Part shown: piece by piece, positions 33,164-42,886 of the stretch | Numbering within the stretch: position 1 is the stretch's first letter | How the letters are laid out: the number at the start of each line of letters is the position of its first letter | Source: Flavobacterium piscisymbiosum | GTDB taxonomy: Bacteria; Bacteroidota; Bacteroidia; Flavobacteriales; Flavobacteriaceae | DNA: 64,000 nt | Direction of reading: 5' to 3' | Assembly (NCBI RefSeq): GCF_020905295.1 | Contig: NZ_JAJJMM010000001.1 | Span: 3,162,001 to 3,226,000, forward strand | Made by a program: the position numbers and the translations under genes | The notes under the pieces: generated by a model | What the model was told of the DNA's origin: nothing | Databases searched by the model: none | Seen by the model: the letters and a program-made list of their open reading frames with translations, nothing else

Positions 33164-33469
33164 ATGATTATGAAGAACAATGGACTTAGTCAGGAGCAGA
33201 GCTTACAGGTGTTTTCTAATATGATATCAAACAAAGTTCATAACGGATTTACATTAGAAGAGAGAAATGATGAATTCCTTTTTGCAGTCCTTTCAAAGGG
33301 CGGAAAAGTAGTAAATCATGGTTTAAATTTCATTATTTTTTGTCTAACCTTAGGATTGTGGTCATTTGCTTGGCTTTACTTGACAATTGAGGCATCAAAA
33401 CAAAAAAAAGTATTAGTTGCCATCGACGAAGATGGTTTCCCCTTTGAAGAACGATGTTTAGTCGCTTAA
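33164..33469 (+). CDS. Small membrane protein of unknown function (101 aa)
   Basis: One or two adjacent hydrophobic stretches (LNFIIFCLTLGLWSFAWLYLTI, about 54-76) in an otherwise polar protein; the N-terminal half is soluble and acidic. The start could also be the second Met at 33170. No family is recognised. It is followed by a strong terminator facing the convergent uvrA gene. Confidence 0.65.
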   Translation: MIMKNNGLSQEQSLQVFSNMISNKVHNGFTLEERNDEFLFAVLSKGGKVVNHGLNFIIFCLTLGLWSFAWLYLTIEASKQKKVLVAIDEDGFPFEERCLVA

Positions 33470-33497
33470 TAAATTTAAATCTCAAAATTTAAAAAAG

Positions 33498-33541
33498 ATC
33501 CAAATTCCAATATGATTTAAGATCATTGGAATTTGGATTTT
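33498..33541. terminator. Bidirectional terminator
   Basis: ATCCAAATTCCAA pairs with TTGGAATTTGGAT, with A and T runs on both sides. It lies between the 101-aa gene and the convergent uvrA gene. The stem closely resembles that of the helicase terminator (6375-6410). Confidence 0.85.
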
Positions 33542-33600
33542 TTATTTGAAATTTTCTTAAACTTAGAACCTTAGCAACTCAGTCCCTCAGAATCTTTCTC

Positions 33601-36396
33601 CTATAATTTGTCTTTTAAATAAATCCCTGTAACTGATTTCTTTTCTTTTGCTACATCTTCAGGAGTTCCTGTAGCTAATAAATGTCCTCCGTTTTCTCCA
33701 CCTTCGGGACCTAAATCAATAATCCAGTCGGCGCATTTTATAAGATCAAGATTGTGTTCGATTACAATTATCGAATGTCCTTTTTCTATTAATGCATCAA
33801 AAGAAGCTAATAATTTTTTGATGTCATGAAAGTGTAATCCCGTTGTTGGTTCATCAAAAACAAATAAAGCTTTGTCTTTTGTAGCCCCTTTTACTAAAAA
33901 TGAAGCCAGTTTAATACGTTGTGCTTCTCCGCCCGAAAGGGTAGAAGAAGATTGACCTAATTGCACATAACCTAAACCAACATCTTGTAAAGGCTGAAGT
34001 TTTTGTGTAATTTTGGTTTGTTTGTTTTTATCGAAAAAGGCAATGGCATCATCGATAGTCATGGTTAGAATATCGTTGATGTTTTTATCGTCGAAGGTGA
34101 TTTCTAAAATTTCTTTTTTAAATCTTTTTCCCCCGCAAGTTTCACATGGCAGCGAGACATCGGCCATAAAGACCATCTCGACGTTTATTGAGCCTTCTCC
34201 TTTACAGGTTTCGCAACGACCTCCGTCAACATTAAAAGAAAAATGTTTGGCCTGATAACCTCTTATTTTAGATAATTTCTCTTTGGCATATAAATCACGA
34301 ATATCATCATAAGCCTTGATATAGGTTACCGGATTTGATCGTGAACTTCTTCCAATAGGATTTTGATTTACATATTCGATATGTTTTATTTGCGAAAAAG
34401 AACCTTTTAGATCACTAAACTGACCGGCTTTCTCGGCTGCGTTTTCCAGCTTTTTCTGCATGGCAGGAAATAATATTTTTTTGATCAAAGTACTTTTTCC
34501 ACTTCCCGAAACTCCTGTAATTACGGTTAAAACATCTAATGGAAAAGTAACATTAATATTTTTTAAGTTATTTTCTCTTGCGCCAACAATATCAATATGA
34601 TTTTTGAATTTTCGTCTCTTTTTAGGAACCGAAATTTCTAAATCTCCATTAAGATATTTTGCCGTTAATGAATCTGATTTTAAAATTTCATCATAAGTAC
34701 CCTGAGCAACCAGATGACCTCCAAAGGTTCCTGCTTCAGGACCAATATCAATGATCATATCAGCAGCTTTCATAATATCTTCATCATGTTCTACAACAAT
34801 AACCGTATTGCCCAGATCACGAAGCGATAATAAAACTTTGATTAGTCGTTCAGAATCTTTTGGGTGTAAACCAATACTTGGCTCATCAAGAATATACATC
34901 GATCCAACCAAACTGCTTCCTAATGAAGTGGCGAGGTTAATACGTTGCGATTCTCCACCTGAAAGTGTTGCTGAATTTCTGTTTAAAGTCAGGTAATCCA
35001 AACCAACTTCTGTCAAAAATGACAAACGATTGTTGATTTCGACCATCAAACGTTTTGCAATTTGTTGTTCGTAAACATTTAAATCAATGTTTTTGAAAAA
35101 AGTAACCAAATGTTTAATAGGTAAATCGACTAAATCAGAAACTGTTTTACCGTTGATTTTTACATATGAAGCTTCTTCGCGTAAACGTTTTCCGCGACAA
35201 GCGTGACATTTTGTTTTTCCGCGGTAACGCGATAACATTACGCGATTTTGAATTTTATAATTTTTTTCTTCAAGTTCTTTAAAGAAACCGTTCAGACCTT
35301 GAAAATAACTGTTTCCTTTCCATATCAGGTCTTTTTGCTCTTCGGTTAGTTCAAAATACGGTTTATGAATCGGGAAATCAAATTTATAAGCGTGTTTTAC
35401 CAATTCGTCTTTATACCAGCTCATGCTGTCTCCTCGCCATGGATAAATAGCATTTTCAAAAACAGATAAAGAAGTATTTGGCACTACTAAATCAGCATCG
35501 ATGCCAATAATATTTCCGTAACCTTCGCAAACCGGACAAGCTCCGTAAGGATTATTAAAACTGAATAAATGAACGTTAGGTTCTAAGAACGTAATGCCGT
35601 CTAATTCAAAATTATTCGAATAGGTAAATCTTTTATCTGAGCCTACTTCCTGAAGATAACAAATTCCTTTTCCTTCAAAAAAAGCGGTTTGTACGGCGTC
35701 GGCCAAACGATTATAAAACTCTTCTTCGTCCTTAACGACAATCCTGTCAATAATCAATAAAATATCTTTATTGTCTAATTTATGAATTTCTGTAGGCGTA
35801 AATTCATCTAAACGAACCATTTCATTATTTGCCAGAATACGTGCAAAACCTTGTTGCAGCAATACTTTTAGCTTGTCTTCGAGTTGTCGCCCTTCTTCAA
35901 GATGAATAGGAGACAGAAGCATCCATTTGCTGTCTAATGGCATGTTTTTTACATCGGCGACAACATCGGTAACGGTATTTTTTTTGACTTCGAGTCCGGA
36001 AACCGGTGAAAATGTACGGCCAATTCTTGCGAATAAAAGCTTCATATAATCGTAGATTTCAGTCGAAGTTCCTACAGTCGAACGTGCGTTCGTTGTATTT
36101 ACTTTTTGCTCAATAGCAATTGCAGGAGCAATACCTTTTATGTATTCTACTTTTGGTTTGTCTAATCGCCCAAGAAACTGACGCGCATACGAGGATAAAC
36201 TCTCTACATAGCGGCGTTGTCCCTCGGCATACAAAGTATCAAAAGCTAAGCTTGATTTACCTGATCCTGAAAGACCTGTGATGACAACAAGTTTATTTCT
36301 GGGAATAGCGACATCTACATTTTTTAAATTATGTACTTGCGCTCCTTTAATTATAATATTATGTTTTGGGTCGAGTGTAGAAAGATCAATCTGCAT
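33601..36396 (-). CDS. uvrA: UvrA, excinuclease ABC subunit A
   Basis: The damage-recognition ATPase of nucleotide excision repair, 931 aa from the start chosen. Two ABC modules are present: ITGLSGSGKSSLAFDTL with LSGGESQR, then ITGVSGSGKSTLI with LSGGEAQR, plus the ILDEPSIGLHP and FDEPTTGLH Walker B regions. Zinc-finger cysteines occur in CPVCEGYG, KCHACRGKR, CETCKGEG and CETCGGKR. I start at the ATG at 36396 because a TACTTTTG -7 box (minus strand, 36422-36415) leaves no leader for the earlier ATG at 36408. Confidence 0.96.
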   Translation of the reverse strand: MQIDLSTLDPKHNIIIKGAQVHNLKNVDVAIPRNKLVVITGLSGSGKSSLAFDTLYAEGQRRYVESLSSYARQFLGRLDKPKVEYIKGIAPAIAIEQKVNTTNARSTVGTSTEIYDYMKLLFARIGRTFSPVSGLEVKKNTVTDVVADVKNMPLDSKWMLLSPIHLEEGRQLEDKLKVLLQQGFARILANNEMVRLDEFTPTEIHKLDNKDILLIIDRIVVKDEEEFYNRLADAVQTAFFEGKGICYLQEVGSDKRFTYSNNFELDGITFLEPNVHLFSFNNPYGACPVCEGYGNIIGIDADLVVPNTSLSVFENAIYPWRGDSMSWYKDELVKHAYKFDFPIHKPYFELTEEQKDLIWKGNSYFQGLNGFFKELEEKNYKIQNRVMLSRYRGKTKCHACRGKRLREEASYVKINGKTVSDLVDLPIKHLVTFFKNIDLNVYEQQIAKRLMVEINNRLSFLTEVGLDYLTLNRNSATLSGGESQRINLATSLGSSLVGSMYILDEPSIGLHPKDSERLIKVLLSLRDLGNTVIVVEHDEDIMKAADMIIDIGPEAGTFGGHLVAQGTYDEILKSDSLTAKYLNGDLEISVPKKRRKFKNHIDIVGARENNLKNINVTFPLDVLTVITGVSGSGKSTLIKKILFPAMQKKLENAAEKAGQFSDLKGSFSQIKHIEYVNQNPIGRSSRSNPVTYIKAYDDIRDLYAKEKLSKIRGYQAKHFSFNVDGGRCETCKGEGSINVEMVFMADVSLPCETCGGKRFKKEILEITFDDKNINDILTMTIDDAIAFFDKNKQTKITQKLQPLQDVGLGYVQLGQSSSTLSGGEAQRIKLASFLVKGATKDKALFVFDEPTTGLHFHDIKKLLASFDALIEKGHSIIVIEHNLDLIKCADWIIDLGPEGGENGGHLLATGTPEDVAKEKKSVTGIYLKDKL

Positions 36397-36408
36397 ACAA
36401 AAAGTCAA

Positions 36409-36759
36409 TTTTTACAAAAGTAATCAATTTTGAATTGAGTTCTGTTAATGACATTGTTCCAAATTTTAACATAATTCCCATTGTTGTAAAAGCTGAATAA
36501 ATCCTATAGTTTCCTAAAGTTGAAACCTTGGGCTATGTTTTGAGATTCTATCGTAGTAAATTGCTAATCGATTAAATCATTGAGGCAGGGTATATTTTCA
36601 CATTCCAAATTCCCGAGTTAAAAGTCCGAATTAATAGAAATTGTATAGAATTAACAGAGATATGTTTAATCTTGTTTTATTTTATTAAAAACTTGTTATT
36701 TCAATATAAAATAAGCTATTTTAGAACTGATTTTTAATAATAAATACCACAAGATAAAA
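36409..36759. other. 351 nt divergent intergenic region
   Basis: Lies between uvrA and the PUL regulator. Apart from the uvrA -7 box (CAAAAGTA on the plus strand, 36415-36422) I see no clear regulatory site, repeat or open frame. Confidence 0.5.
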
Positions 36760-39561
36760 TTGAAAACGAAACTTTCTTTGCTGTTTTTTTTGATGAGTTT
36801 TGTCCTGTTTTCGCAGGAGTTTCCGCCCATTATTAAGTATTCATCGTCTGTTTATGGTGCAGGAAATCAGAGTTGGATGATATCGCAGGACGATCAGAAC
36901 TATTTGTATTTTGCAAATAATGATGGTTTGCTCGAATATAATGGCACAAACTGGCAATTATATCCGGCACCAAATGAAACTATTATGCGCTCGGTAAGAG
37001 TTATTGGAAACAAAATTTACACTGGCTGCTACATGAATTTTGGTTACTGGACCAGACAAACCAATGGAAAGCTAAAATATACTTCGCTCAGCGATACTAT
37101 CAAAAATAAAATTTTGGATGATGAACAATTCTGGAATATTCTTAAATACGATCAATGGATTTTATTTCAATCCTTAAACCGAATTTATATTTATGATACC
37201 AAAACCGGAAAATTTAAAATTATTGCGCCAAAAAATGGCGTTGTTAAGTCATTCGCAAATAAAAATGCTATCTATTTTCAAACGATAAATGAAGGCCTTT
37301 TTGAAATAGAAAGCGGCAAAGCCAAATTAGTTTCGGATCATCAAATTCTTAAAAAATTCACGATGGTAAATATATTTACAACAGAAGATGGTTTACTGAT
37401 TCAGACACAATTGGATGGTATTTATAAATTATCAGGAAATAACCTAACCCGTTTTGCAACGGATGTTGATGCTGAATTGAAATCAAGTTTTGTTTACAGC
37501 AGTCAACTTCTTCAGGACGGAAGTTTTGCTTTAGGAACGGTTTCTAACGGGATCTTTATTTTATCAGATAAGGGAAGATTAAAATATCATATTTCGCAAA
37601 GCAAAGGATTGAGCAACAATACTGCCTTGTCTCTTTTTGAAGATAAAGACCAGAATTTGTGGGCAGGACTCGATAACGGAATCAATTGTATCAATATCAA
37701 CTCACCTGTGCATAGTTTTACAGATGATACCGGAGTTTTGGGAACAGTGTATGCATCGGCTACTTTTAATGGTCTGTTATATGTGGGCACCAATCAGGGT
37801 TTATTTTGTAAAAACATTCAAAGCAATTCTGAGTTTAAATTCATAAATGGTACAAAAGGACAGGTTTGGTCGCTTTTTGTATATGATAATACACTTTTTT
37901 GCGGACATGATTCAGGAACTTTTATTATCACGAATGATTCGGCCAGAAGTATATTTTCGGCTTCGGGAACCTGGAAATTAGAAAAAGTACCCAATTCTGA
38001 AAATCAATTGCTTCAGGGGAATTATTACGGAATTTCGGTTTTAGAAAAAGTAAACAATCAATGGGTTTTTAAAAATAAAATTAAAGGTTTTGATTATTCT
38101 TCGCGTTATTTCGAAATCACCAATAATTTCGATGTTTATGTAAGTCATGAATACAAAGGTATTTTTAGATTAAAACTGGATAAATCATTATTACAAACGC
38201 ATGGTTTTTATACTTATAAATCTCCTCAAAAGGGAAAAAATGCCAGTTTAGTCAAATTCAACAATGCTATTTATTACGCTTATAAGGGCGGAATTTTCAA
38301 ATTAAATCCAAATACAAAACAATTTGAAAAAGACAATTTATTGAGTTCTATTTTCGAAAAAGATGAATATACATCCGGGAAATTAATCGTAGACAATTCG
38401 AACAAAATCTGGCTGTTTTCTAAAAACTATATCCATTATTTTTCTGCCAGTAAATTAAGCAATCAGCTAAAACAGAATATCATCCCGATTCCGTCATCTT
38501 TAACCAATTCGATGCTGGGTTTTGAGAATATTACACAAATTTCGAAGTCGACTTATTTAATAGGTACTACGGATGGGTATTATACGTTGAATATTGAGGA
38601 TTTAAGTTTTAAAAACTATACCGTTTTTATCACTGATATTACCATAAACAAACAAAATGAAACCTTAAAAAATGTTGCCATTCAAAATGAGGGAGAATTT
38701 AAATCAAACGAAAATAATATCACTCTAAACTATACGGTTCCTGAATACAATAAATACATCAATTCAGAATATCAATATTTGCTGGAAGGTTTCCAGAACG
38801 ATTGGAGCGAATGGAGCACAAAAGCAACAGTAAATTTTAAAAATCTTTCACCAGGAAAATATACCTTCAAAGTAAGGGCAAAATATGCTAGTACAATACT
38901 GGAAAATACGGCCACTTATACATTTGTGGTTTTAAAACCATGGTATTTAACCAATCTGGCTTGGTTTATTTATTTTCTTTTAATGTTGGTATTGGCCTAT
39001 TTTGTAAACAAAGCGTATCGCAATTATTATCACAAACAAAAAGAGAAATTAATAGAAGAAAATAATCTTTTATTAGAGATTAAAGAACTCGAAAATGAGC
39101 AGCAATTAATGAAGCTTCGCAACGAACAACTCTCTCAGGATGTTGATAATAAGAACAGAGAGTTGGCAGTTTCGACCATGAGTTTAAATAGCAAAAACGA
39201 ATTACTTGCTTTTATTAAGGAAGATTTAAAAAAGACCTCTCAAAACGATAGTAATAATATCAAATCGGTTATAAGTACAATCAACAAAAATATTACCGAG
39301 GAAGATTCCTGGAATGTATTTAAAGAAGCTTTTGATAATGCCGATAAAGATTTTCTAAAAAGAATCAAGCAGCTTCATCCTTTGCTTACTCCAAACGATT
39401 TGCGTCTATGTGCTTATCTTCGATTGAATCTTTCTTCAAAAGAAATTGCTCCTTTATTTAATATTTCGGTGCGAAGTGTTGAGATAAAAAGGTATCGTTT
39501 GCGTAAAAAAATGGATTTGCAGCACGAAAACGGTTTAGTCGAATATATTTTGGCTGTATAG
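36760..39561 (+). CDS. Membrane-spanning sensor-regulator (Reg_prop, Y_Y_Y, coiled coil, LuxR-type HTH)
   Basis: 933 aa, TTG start, signal peptide (..SFVLFSQ, 1-19). The periplasmic part is a two-component-regulator-type beta-propeller (about 25-640) followed by a Y_Y_Y domain (about 650-720, ending with SPGKYTFKVRAKY). One transmembrane helix (WYLTNLAWFIYFLLMLVLAY, about 728-747) leads to a cytoplasmic coiled coil and a C-terminal helix-turn-helix (LTPNDLRLCAYLRLN.. SSKEIAPLFNISVRSVEIKRYRLRKKM). There is no histidine-kinase or receiver domain, so ligand binding outside must act directly on the DNA-binding part. It most likely controls the SusC/D-GH16 operon downstream. Confidence 0.88.
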   Translation: MKTKLSLLFFLMSFVLFSQEFPPIIKYSSSVYGAGNQSWMISQDDQNYLYFANNDGLLEYNGTNWQLYPAPNETIMRSVRVIGNKIYTGCYMNFGYWTRQTNGKLKYTSLSDTIKNKILDDEQFWNILKYDQWILFQSLNRIYIYDTKTGKFKIIAPKNGVVKSFANKNAIYFQTINEGLFEIESGKAKLVSDHQILKKFTMVNIFTTEDGLLIQTQLDGIYKLSGNNLTRFATDVDAELKSSFVYSSQLLQDGSFALGTVSNGIFILSDKGRLKYHISQSKGLSNNTALSLFEDKDQNLWAGLDNGINCININSPVHSFTDDTGVLGTVYASATFNGLLYVGTNQGLFCKNIQSNSEFKFINGTKGQVWSLFVYDNTLFCGHDSGTFIITNDSARSIFSASGTWKLEKVPNSENQLLQGNYYGISVLEKVNNQWVFKNKIKGFDYSSRYFEITNNFDVYVSHEYKGIFRLKLDKSLLQTHGFYTYKSPQKGKNASLVKFNNAIYYAYKGGIFKLNPNTKQFEKDNLLSSIFEKDEYTSGKLIVDNSNKIWLFSKNYIHYFSASKLSNQLKQNIIPIPSSLTNSMLGFENITQISKSTYLIGTTDGYYTLNIEDLSFKNYTVFITDITINKQNETLKNVAIQNEGEFKSNENNITLNYTVPEYNKYINSEYQYLLEGFQNDWSEWSTKATVNFKNLSPGKYTFKVRAKYASTILENTATYTFVVLKPWYLTNLAWFIYFLLMLVLAYFVNKAYRNYYHKQKEKLIEENNLLLEIKELENEQQLMKLRNEQLSQDVDNKNRELAVSTMSLNSKNELLAFIKEDLKKTSQNDSNNIKSVISTINKNITEEDSWNVFKEAFDNADKDFLKRIKQLHPLLTPNDLRLCAYLRLNLSSKEIAPLFNISVRSVEIKRYRLRKKMDLQHENGLVEYILAV

Positions 39562-39740
39562 TACATCAAAAAACGCTTCTAAAAAACTATACATTACCTC
39601 AACATTAACGATTTGTTGTGATTTTGTAGTGTTTATGTTAAAGAAATTAACATTCGTAATTTATAGTTAAATAAGGGTTTATTTTAGGATATATTAAATT
39701 TACATAGGTTTTTTTTATGATGTATGTTTTTTGTTGAGGT

Positions 39741-39748
39741 TAAATTTG
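39741..39748 (+). promoter_or_regulatory. Candidate -7 box for the PUL operon
   Basis: TAAATTTG, about 55 nt before the SusC start, matches TAnnTTTG. The -33 region is poor, which would fit activator-dependent expression. Confidence 0.5.
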
Positions 39749-39802
39749 TAGTTTTCCTAAACGGATAAGATAAATTTATCTTTCAATAAAAACTAACTAA
39801 TT

Positions 39803-42800
39803 ATGAAATCTAGATTATTACTAACCGTACTAATGCTGTTTACATCTTATGCGTTTTCGCAGTCTTTTGATGTAAGCGGTACAGTATTAGATGGCTCGGG
39901 TTTATCTCTACCGGGCGTAAATGTAAAAGTTAAAAGTTCGTCGCAAAGTACAACCACAGACTTCGACGGATCTTTTAAATTATTAGGAGTTCCTAAAGGG
40001 ACTGTAATTGTTTTAAGTTATATAGGTTTTAAAACACAAGAAGTTGTGGTTTCAGGAACCAAAATAACGGTTAAAATGAGCGATGATGCCAGATCGCTTG
40101 ATGAAGTTGTTGTATTAGGATACAGCAGCAAAAAGAAAAGAGATGTAACAGGAGCAGTTACTGTTGTATCGAGCAAAACGATCGAGGATCTTCATCCTCT
40201 TAAAGTAGAGCAAGCCCTGCAAGGAACCGTTGCGGGTGTTAGCGTTACGGCACAATCGGGTTCTCCGGGAGCAGCAATGAATATCAATATTAGAGGTGTT
40301 GCCACAAACGGGAATAATGCTGCAACTGTATTTATAGATGGTTATCAGGGAGATTTGAGTATTTTAAATCCAAGTGATATCGAATCGATAACAGTACTTA
40401 AAGATGCGCAGGCAGCAGTTTATGGAGTATTGGGAGCCAACGGAATTGTATTGGTAACCACAAAAACAGGAAAAAAGAATTCTAAAACCAAAGTTTCTTT
40501 CAACTCTTCTTTTGGTACACAGGAAACAAGCAGAAAAATGTCGGTACTAAATGCCACAGAATATGCATTGTTATTGAATGAAAGTTATGCTAACGGCGGA
40601 CAAGCATTGCCTTACCCTAATGTTTCAGGATTAGGAAAAGGAACAGATTGGCAAAAAGAAATTTTCAACTCAGCTCCGGTAATTAATAATGATATTGCCA
40701 TATCCGGAGGTTCAGATAAAATCACCTATTTATTAAGCGGATCAGATTTAACCCAGCAAGGTATTATTGGAGGCCCAAAATCTGATTTTAAAAGAAATAC
40801 TGCAAGATTATCTTTAGGCGCAGATTTGGCTAGTAATATGAAACTGCAAACGAATATTATTTATACGTATCTCGACAGAGATTCATTAAATGAAAACGGT
40901 TTAGGTTCGGTACTTTTTAATGCTATTAATACACCTTCGACTTTGCCGGTTCGTGATCAAAACGGAAACTATACTTTAGTTCCTAGTGCCCCAGGTTACG
41001 GAGTAGAAATTATCAATCCGTTGGCGCAAATAGAAAACACTTATAACGACTATAAGTTGAGAAAACTAAACGGAAATGTTAGCTTTATTTATGACATCAC
41101 CAAAGAGTTTAAATTTACATCACGTATTGGTTTCAATAGTGGAAACAGCATTAGCAGAAACTTTTCTAAGCAAGTAAGCTACGGCGGAAAAGTGTTTGAT
41201 ATTACAAGAAGCAGTGTGAATCAAAATACTGTAAACGATAATGATTATACACTTGATCTTATTGCAGAATACAAAAAGACGCTTTTTGGCAATCATAATC
41301 TTAAAGCAATCCTTGTATCTACAGTTTATAAATTATGGGGATCAGGACTTGGAGCAACAGGTTATGATGTTCCTAATAATTCATGGAAATACGCAGATAT
41401 AAATTTGGCAAAAGGAACAAGTCCGGCTGGTGGCCGTGATGTATCATCGTATAGTTATGATGAAAGAAGGGTTTCGTATGCCGGAATTTTAGAATATGAT
41501 TTTAAAGGGAAGTATCTTTTAAGCGGAGTTATCAGACGAGATGCATCAACTAAATTTGGACCAGAAAACAGCGTTGCTTTCTTTCCTTCATTTACTGCAG
41601 GATGGGTAGTTTCTGAAGAATCATTTTTAAAAGATAATAGCACTTTAAATTTCTTAAAACTAAGAGTAAGTTACGGTGTTTTAGGAAATGACCAGATAAA
41701 ACCTAATGGTTATACAGGTTTATTAAATGGAGAAGCGACTTATGTATTTAATGGAGCTCTTGTAAATGGTACAGCGATTGGCGGATTACCAAATCCGAAA
41801 CTACAATGGGAAGAAGCCAAAAAGTTTGACGTAGGGGTTGATTTTAGATTATTTAATGATAAGCTGGATTTTACAGCAGATTATTTTATAGATACACGAG
41901 ATAAATTATTGATTCCAAAAATTCCGGTATCGGGAATAACAGGAGTTTATGCTCCGGGAGCTTCTTCGCCAACTATGAATGCAGGTTCTGTACGTAACAA
42001 AGGATTTGAATTTGCGGTTAATTATAAAGACAAGATATCTGATAATTTTAATTTTAATATAGGATATAATATCACAACAATTGATAATGAAGTTTTAGAA
42101 GTGACTAATGGAACCGGTTATACAGAGGCAGGTGGTTTTGGCGTTGGACAGCCGCTTCTTCCGTCAAGAATGCAAAAAGGATTGCCTATTGGATATTTTT
42201 ATGGATATAAAACGGATGGAATTTTCCAAAACCAGGCCGAAATTGCAGCACATCCATCGCAGGCAGCTTTAGGATCAGCCACAGCTCCGGGAGATATTCG
42301 ATTTAAAGATGTAAATGGTGACGGTGTAATAGACAGCAAAGACAGAGCATATATTGGAGACCCGGTTCCGAGTGTAATAATGGGATTAAACTTAACCCTT
42401 AATTATAAAAATCTTGATTTCCTTGCCTATGCTTATGCTTCAATAGGAAATGATATGGTGAGAAATTACGAGCGTACACTTACAGATGTAAATAAATCAA
42501 ATTATGTTTTAGGAAGATGGACCGGAGAAGGAACAAGTAACACCGTTCCAAGAGTTACAACCGGAGCTACAAACAACAATCTTTTTTCTGATTATTATGT
42601 AGAGGATGCCTCTTTCGTAAGAATTCAGAACGTACAATTGGGGTACACATTAAACAAAACATTCTCGGATAAAATTGGGATTTCAAAATTACGTTTATAT
42701 GTAGGGGTAAACAATTTGTACACTTTTACCAAATACAAAGGTTTTGATCCGGCTGCTATCACAGGGCCAACAAATGATGATAATATTTCGCAATCGTCTG

Positions 42801-42874
42801 TAGGATCAGGAATCGATAACGGATTTTATCCAACTCCAAGGATTTATACAATGGGACTAAATCTAAATTTTTAA
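39803..42874 (+). CDS. susC: SusC/RagA-type TonB-dependent outer-membrane transporter
   Basis: 1023 aa. A signal peptide (..FTSYAFSQ) is followed by a CarboxypepD_reg-like domain (about 22-95, VSGTVLDGSGLSLPGVNV), the SusC signature region DEVVVLGYSSKKKRDVTGAV, the plug (SGSPGAAMNINIRGVATNG) and a C-terminal beta-barrel ending TMGLNLNF. It imports oligosaccharides bound by its SusD partner, powered by TonB. It is the first gene of a tight operon with susD, a surface lipoprotein and GH16 genes (gaps of 12-15 nt). Confidence 0.96.
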   Translation: MKSRLLLTVLMLFTSYAFSQSFDVSGTVLDGSGLSLPGVNVKVKSSSQSTTTDFDGSFKLLGVPKGTVIVLSYIGFKTQEVVVSGTKITVKMSDDARSLDEVVVLGYSSKKKRDVTGAVTVVSSKTIEDLHPLKVEQALQGTVAGVSVTAQSGSPGAAMNINIRGVATNGNNAATVFIDGYQGDLSILNPSDIESITVLKDAQAAVYGVLGANGIVLVTTKTGKKNSKTKVSFNSSFGTQETSRKMSVLNATEYALLLNESYANGGQALPYPNVSGLGKGTDWQKEIFNSAPVINNDIAISGGSDKITYLLSGSDLTQQGIIGGPKSDFKRNTARLSLGADLASNMKLQTNIIYTYLDRDSLNENGLGSVLFNAINTPSTLPVRDQNGNYTLVPSAPGYGVEIINPLAQIENTYNDYKLRKLNGNVSFIYDITKEFKFTSRIGFNSGNSISRNFSKQVSYGGKVFDITRSSVNQNTVNDNDYTLDLIAEYKKTLFGNHNLKAILVSTVYKLWGSGLGATGYDVPNNSWKYADINLAKGTSPAGGRDVSSYSYDERRVSYAGILEYDFKGKYLLSGVIRRDASTKFGPENSVAFFPSFTAGWVVSEESFLKDNSTLNFLKLRVSYGVLGNDQIKPNGYTGLLNGEATYVFNGALVNGTAIGGLPNPKLQWEEAKKFDVGVDFRLFNDKLDFTADYFIDTRDKLLIPKIPVSGITGVYAPGASSPTMNAGSVRNKGFEFAVNYKDKISDNFNFNIGYNITTIDNEVLEVTNGTGYTEAGGFGVGQPLLPSRMQKGLPIGYFYGYKTDGIFQNQAEIAAHPSQAALGSATAPGDIRFKDVNGDGVIDSKDRAYIGDPVPSVIMGLNLTLNYKNLDFLAYAYASIGNDMVRNYERTLTDVNKSNYVLGRWTGEGTSNTVPRVTTGATNNNLFSDYYVEDASFVRIQNVQLGYTLNKTFSDKIGISKLRLYVGVNNLYTFTKYKGFDPAAITGPTNDDNISQSSVGSGIDNGFYPTPRIYTMGLNLNF

Positions 42875-42886
42875 AAAACCAAGAAA

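Noticed and set aside
36760..39561. Hybrid two-component sensor histidine kinase
   Set aside because: Reg_prop and Y_Y_Y domains are present, but there is no H-box, ATPase or receiver domain after the transmembrane helix, only a coiled coil and HTH.
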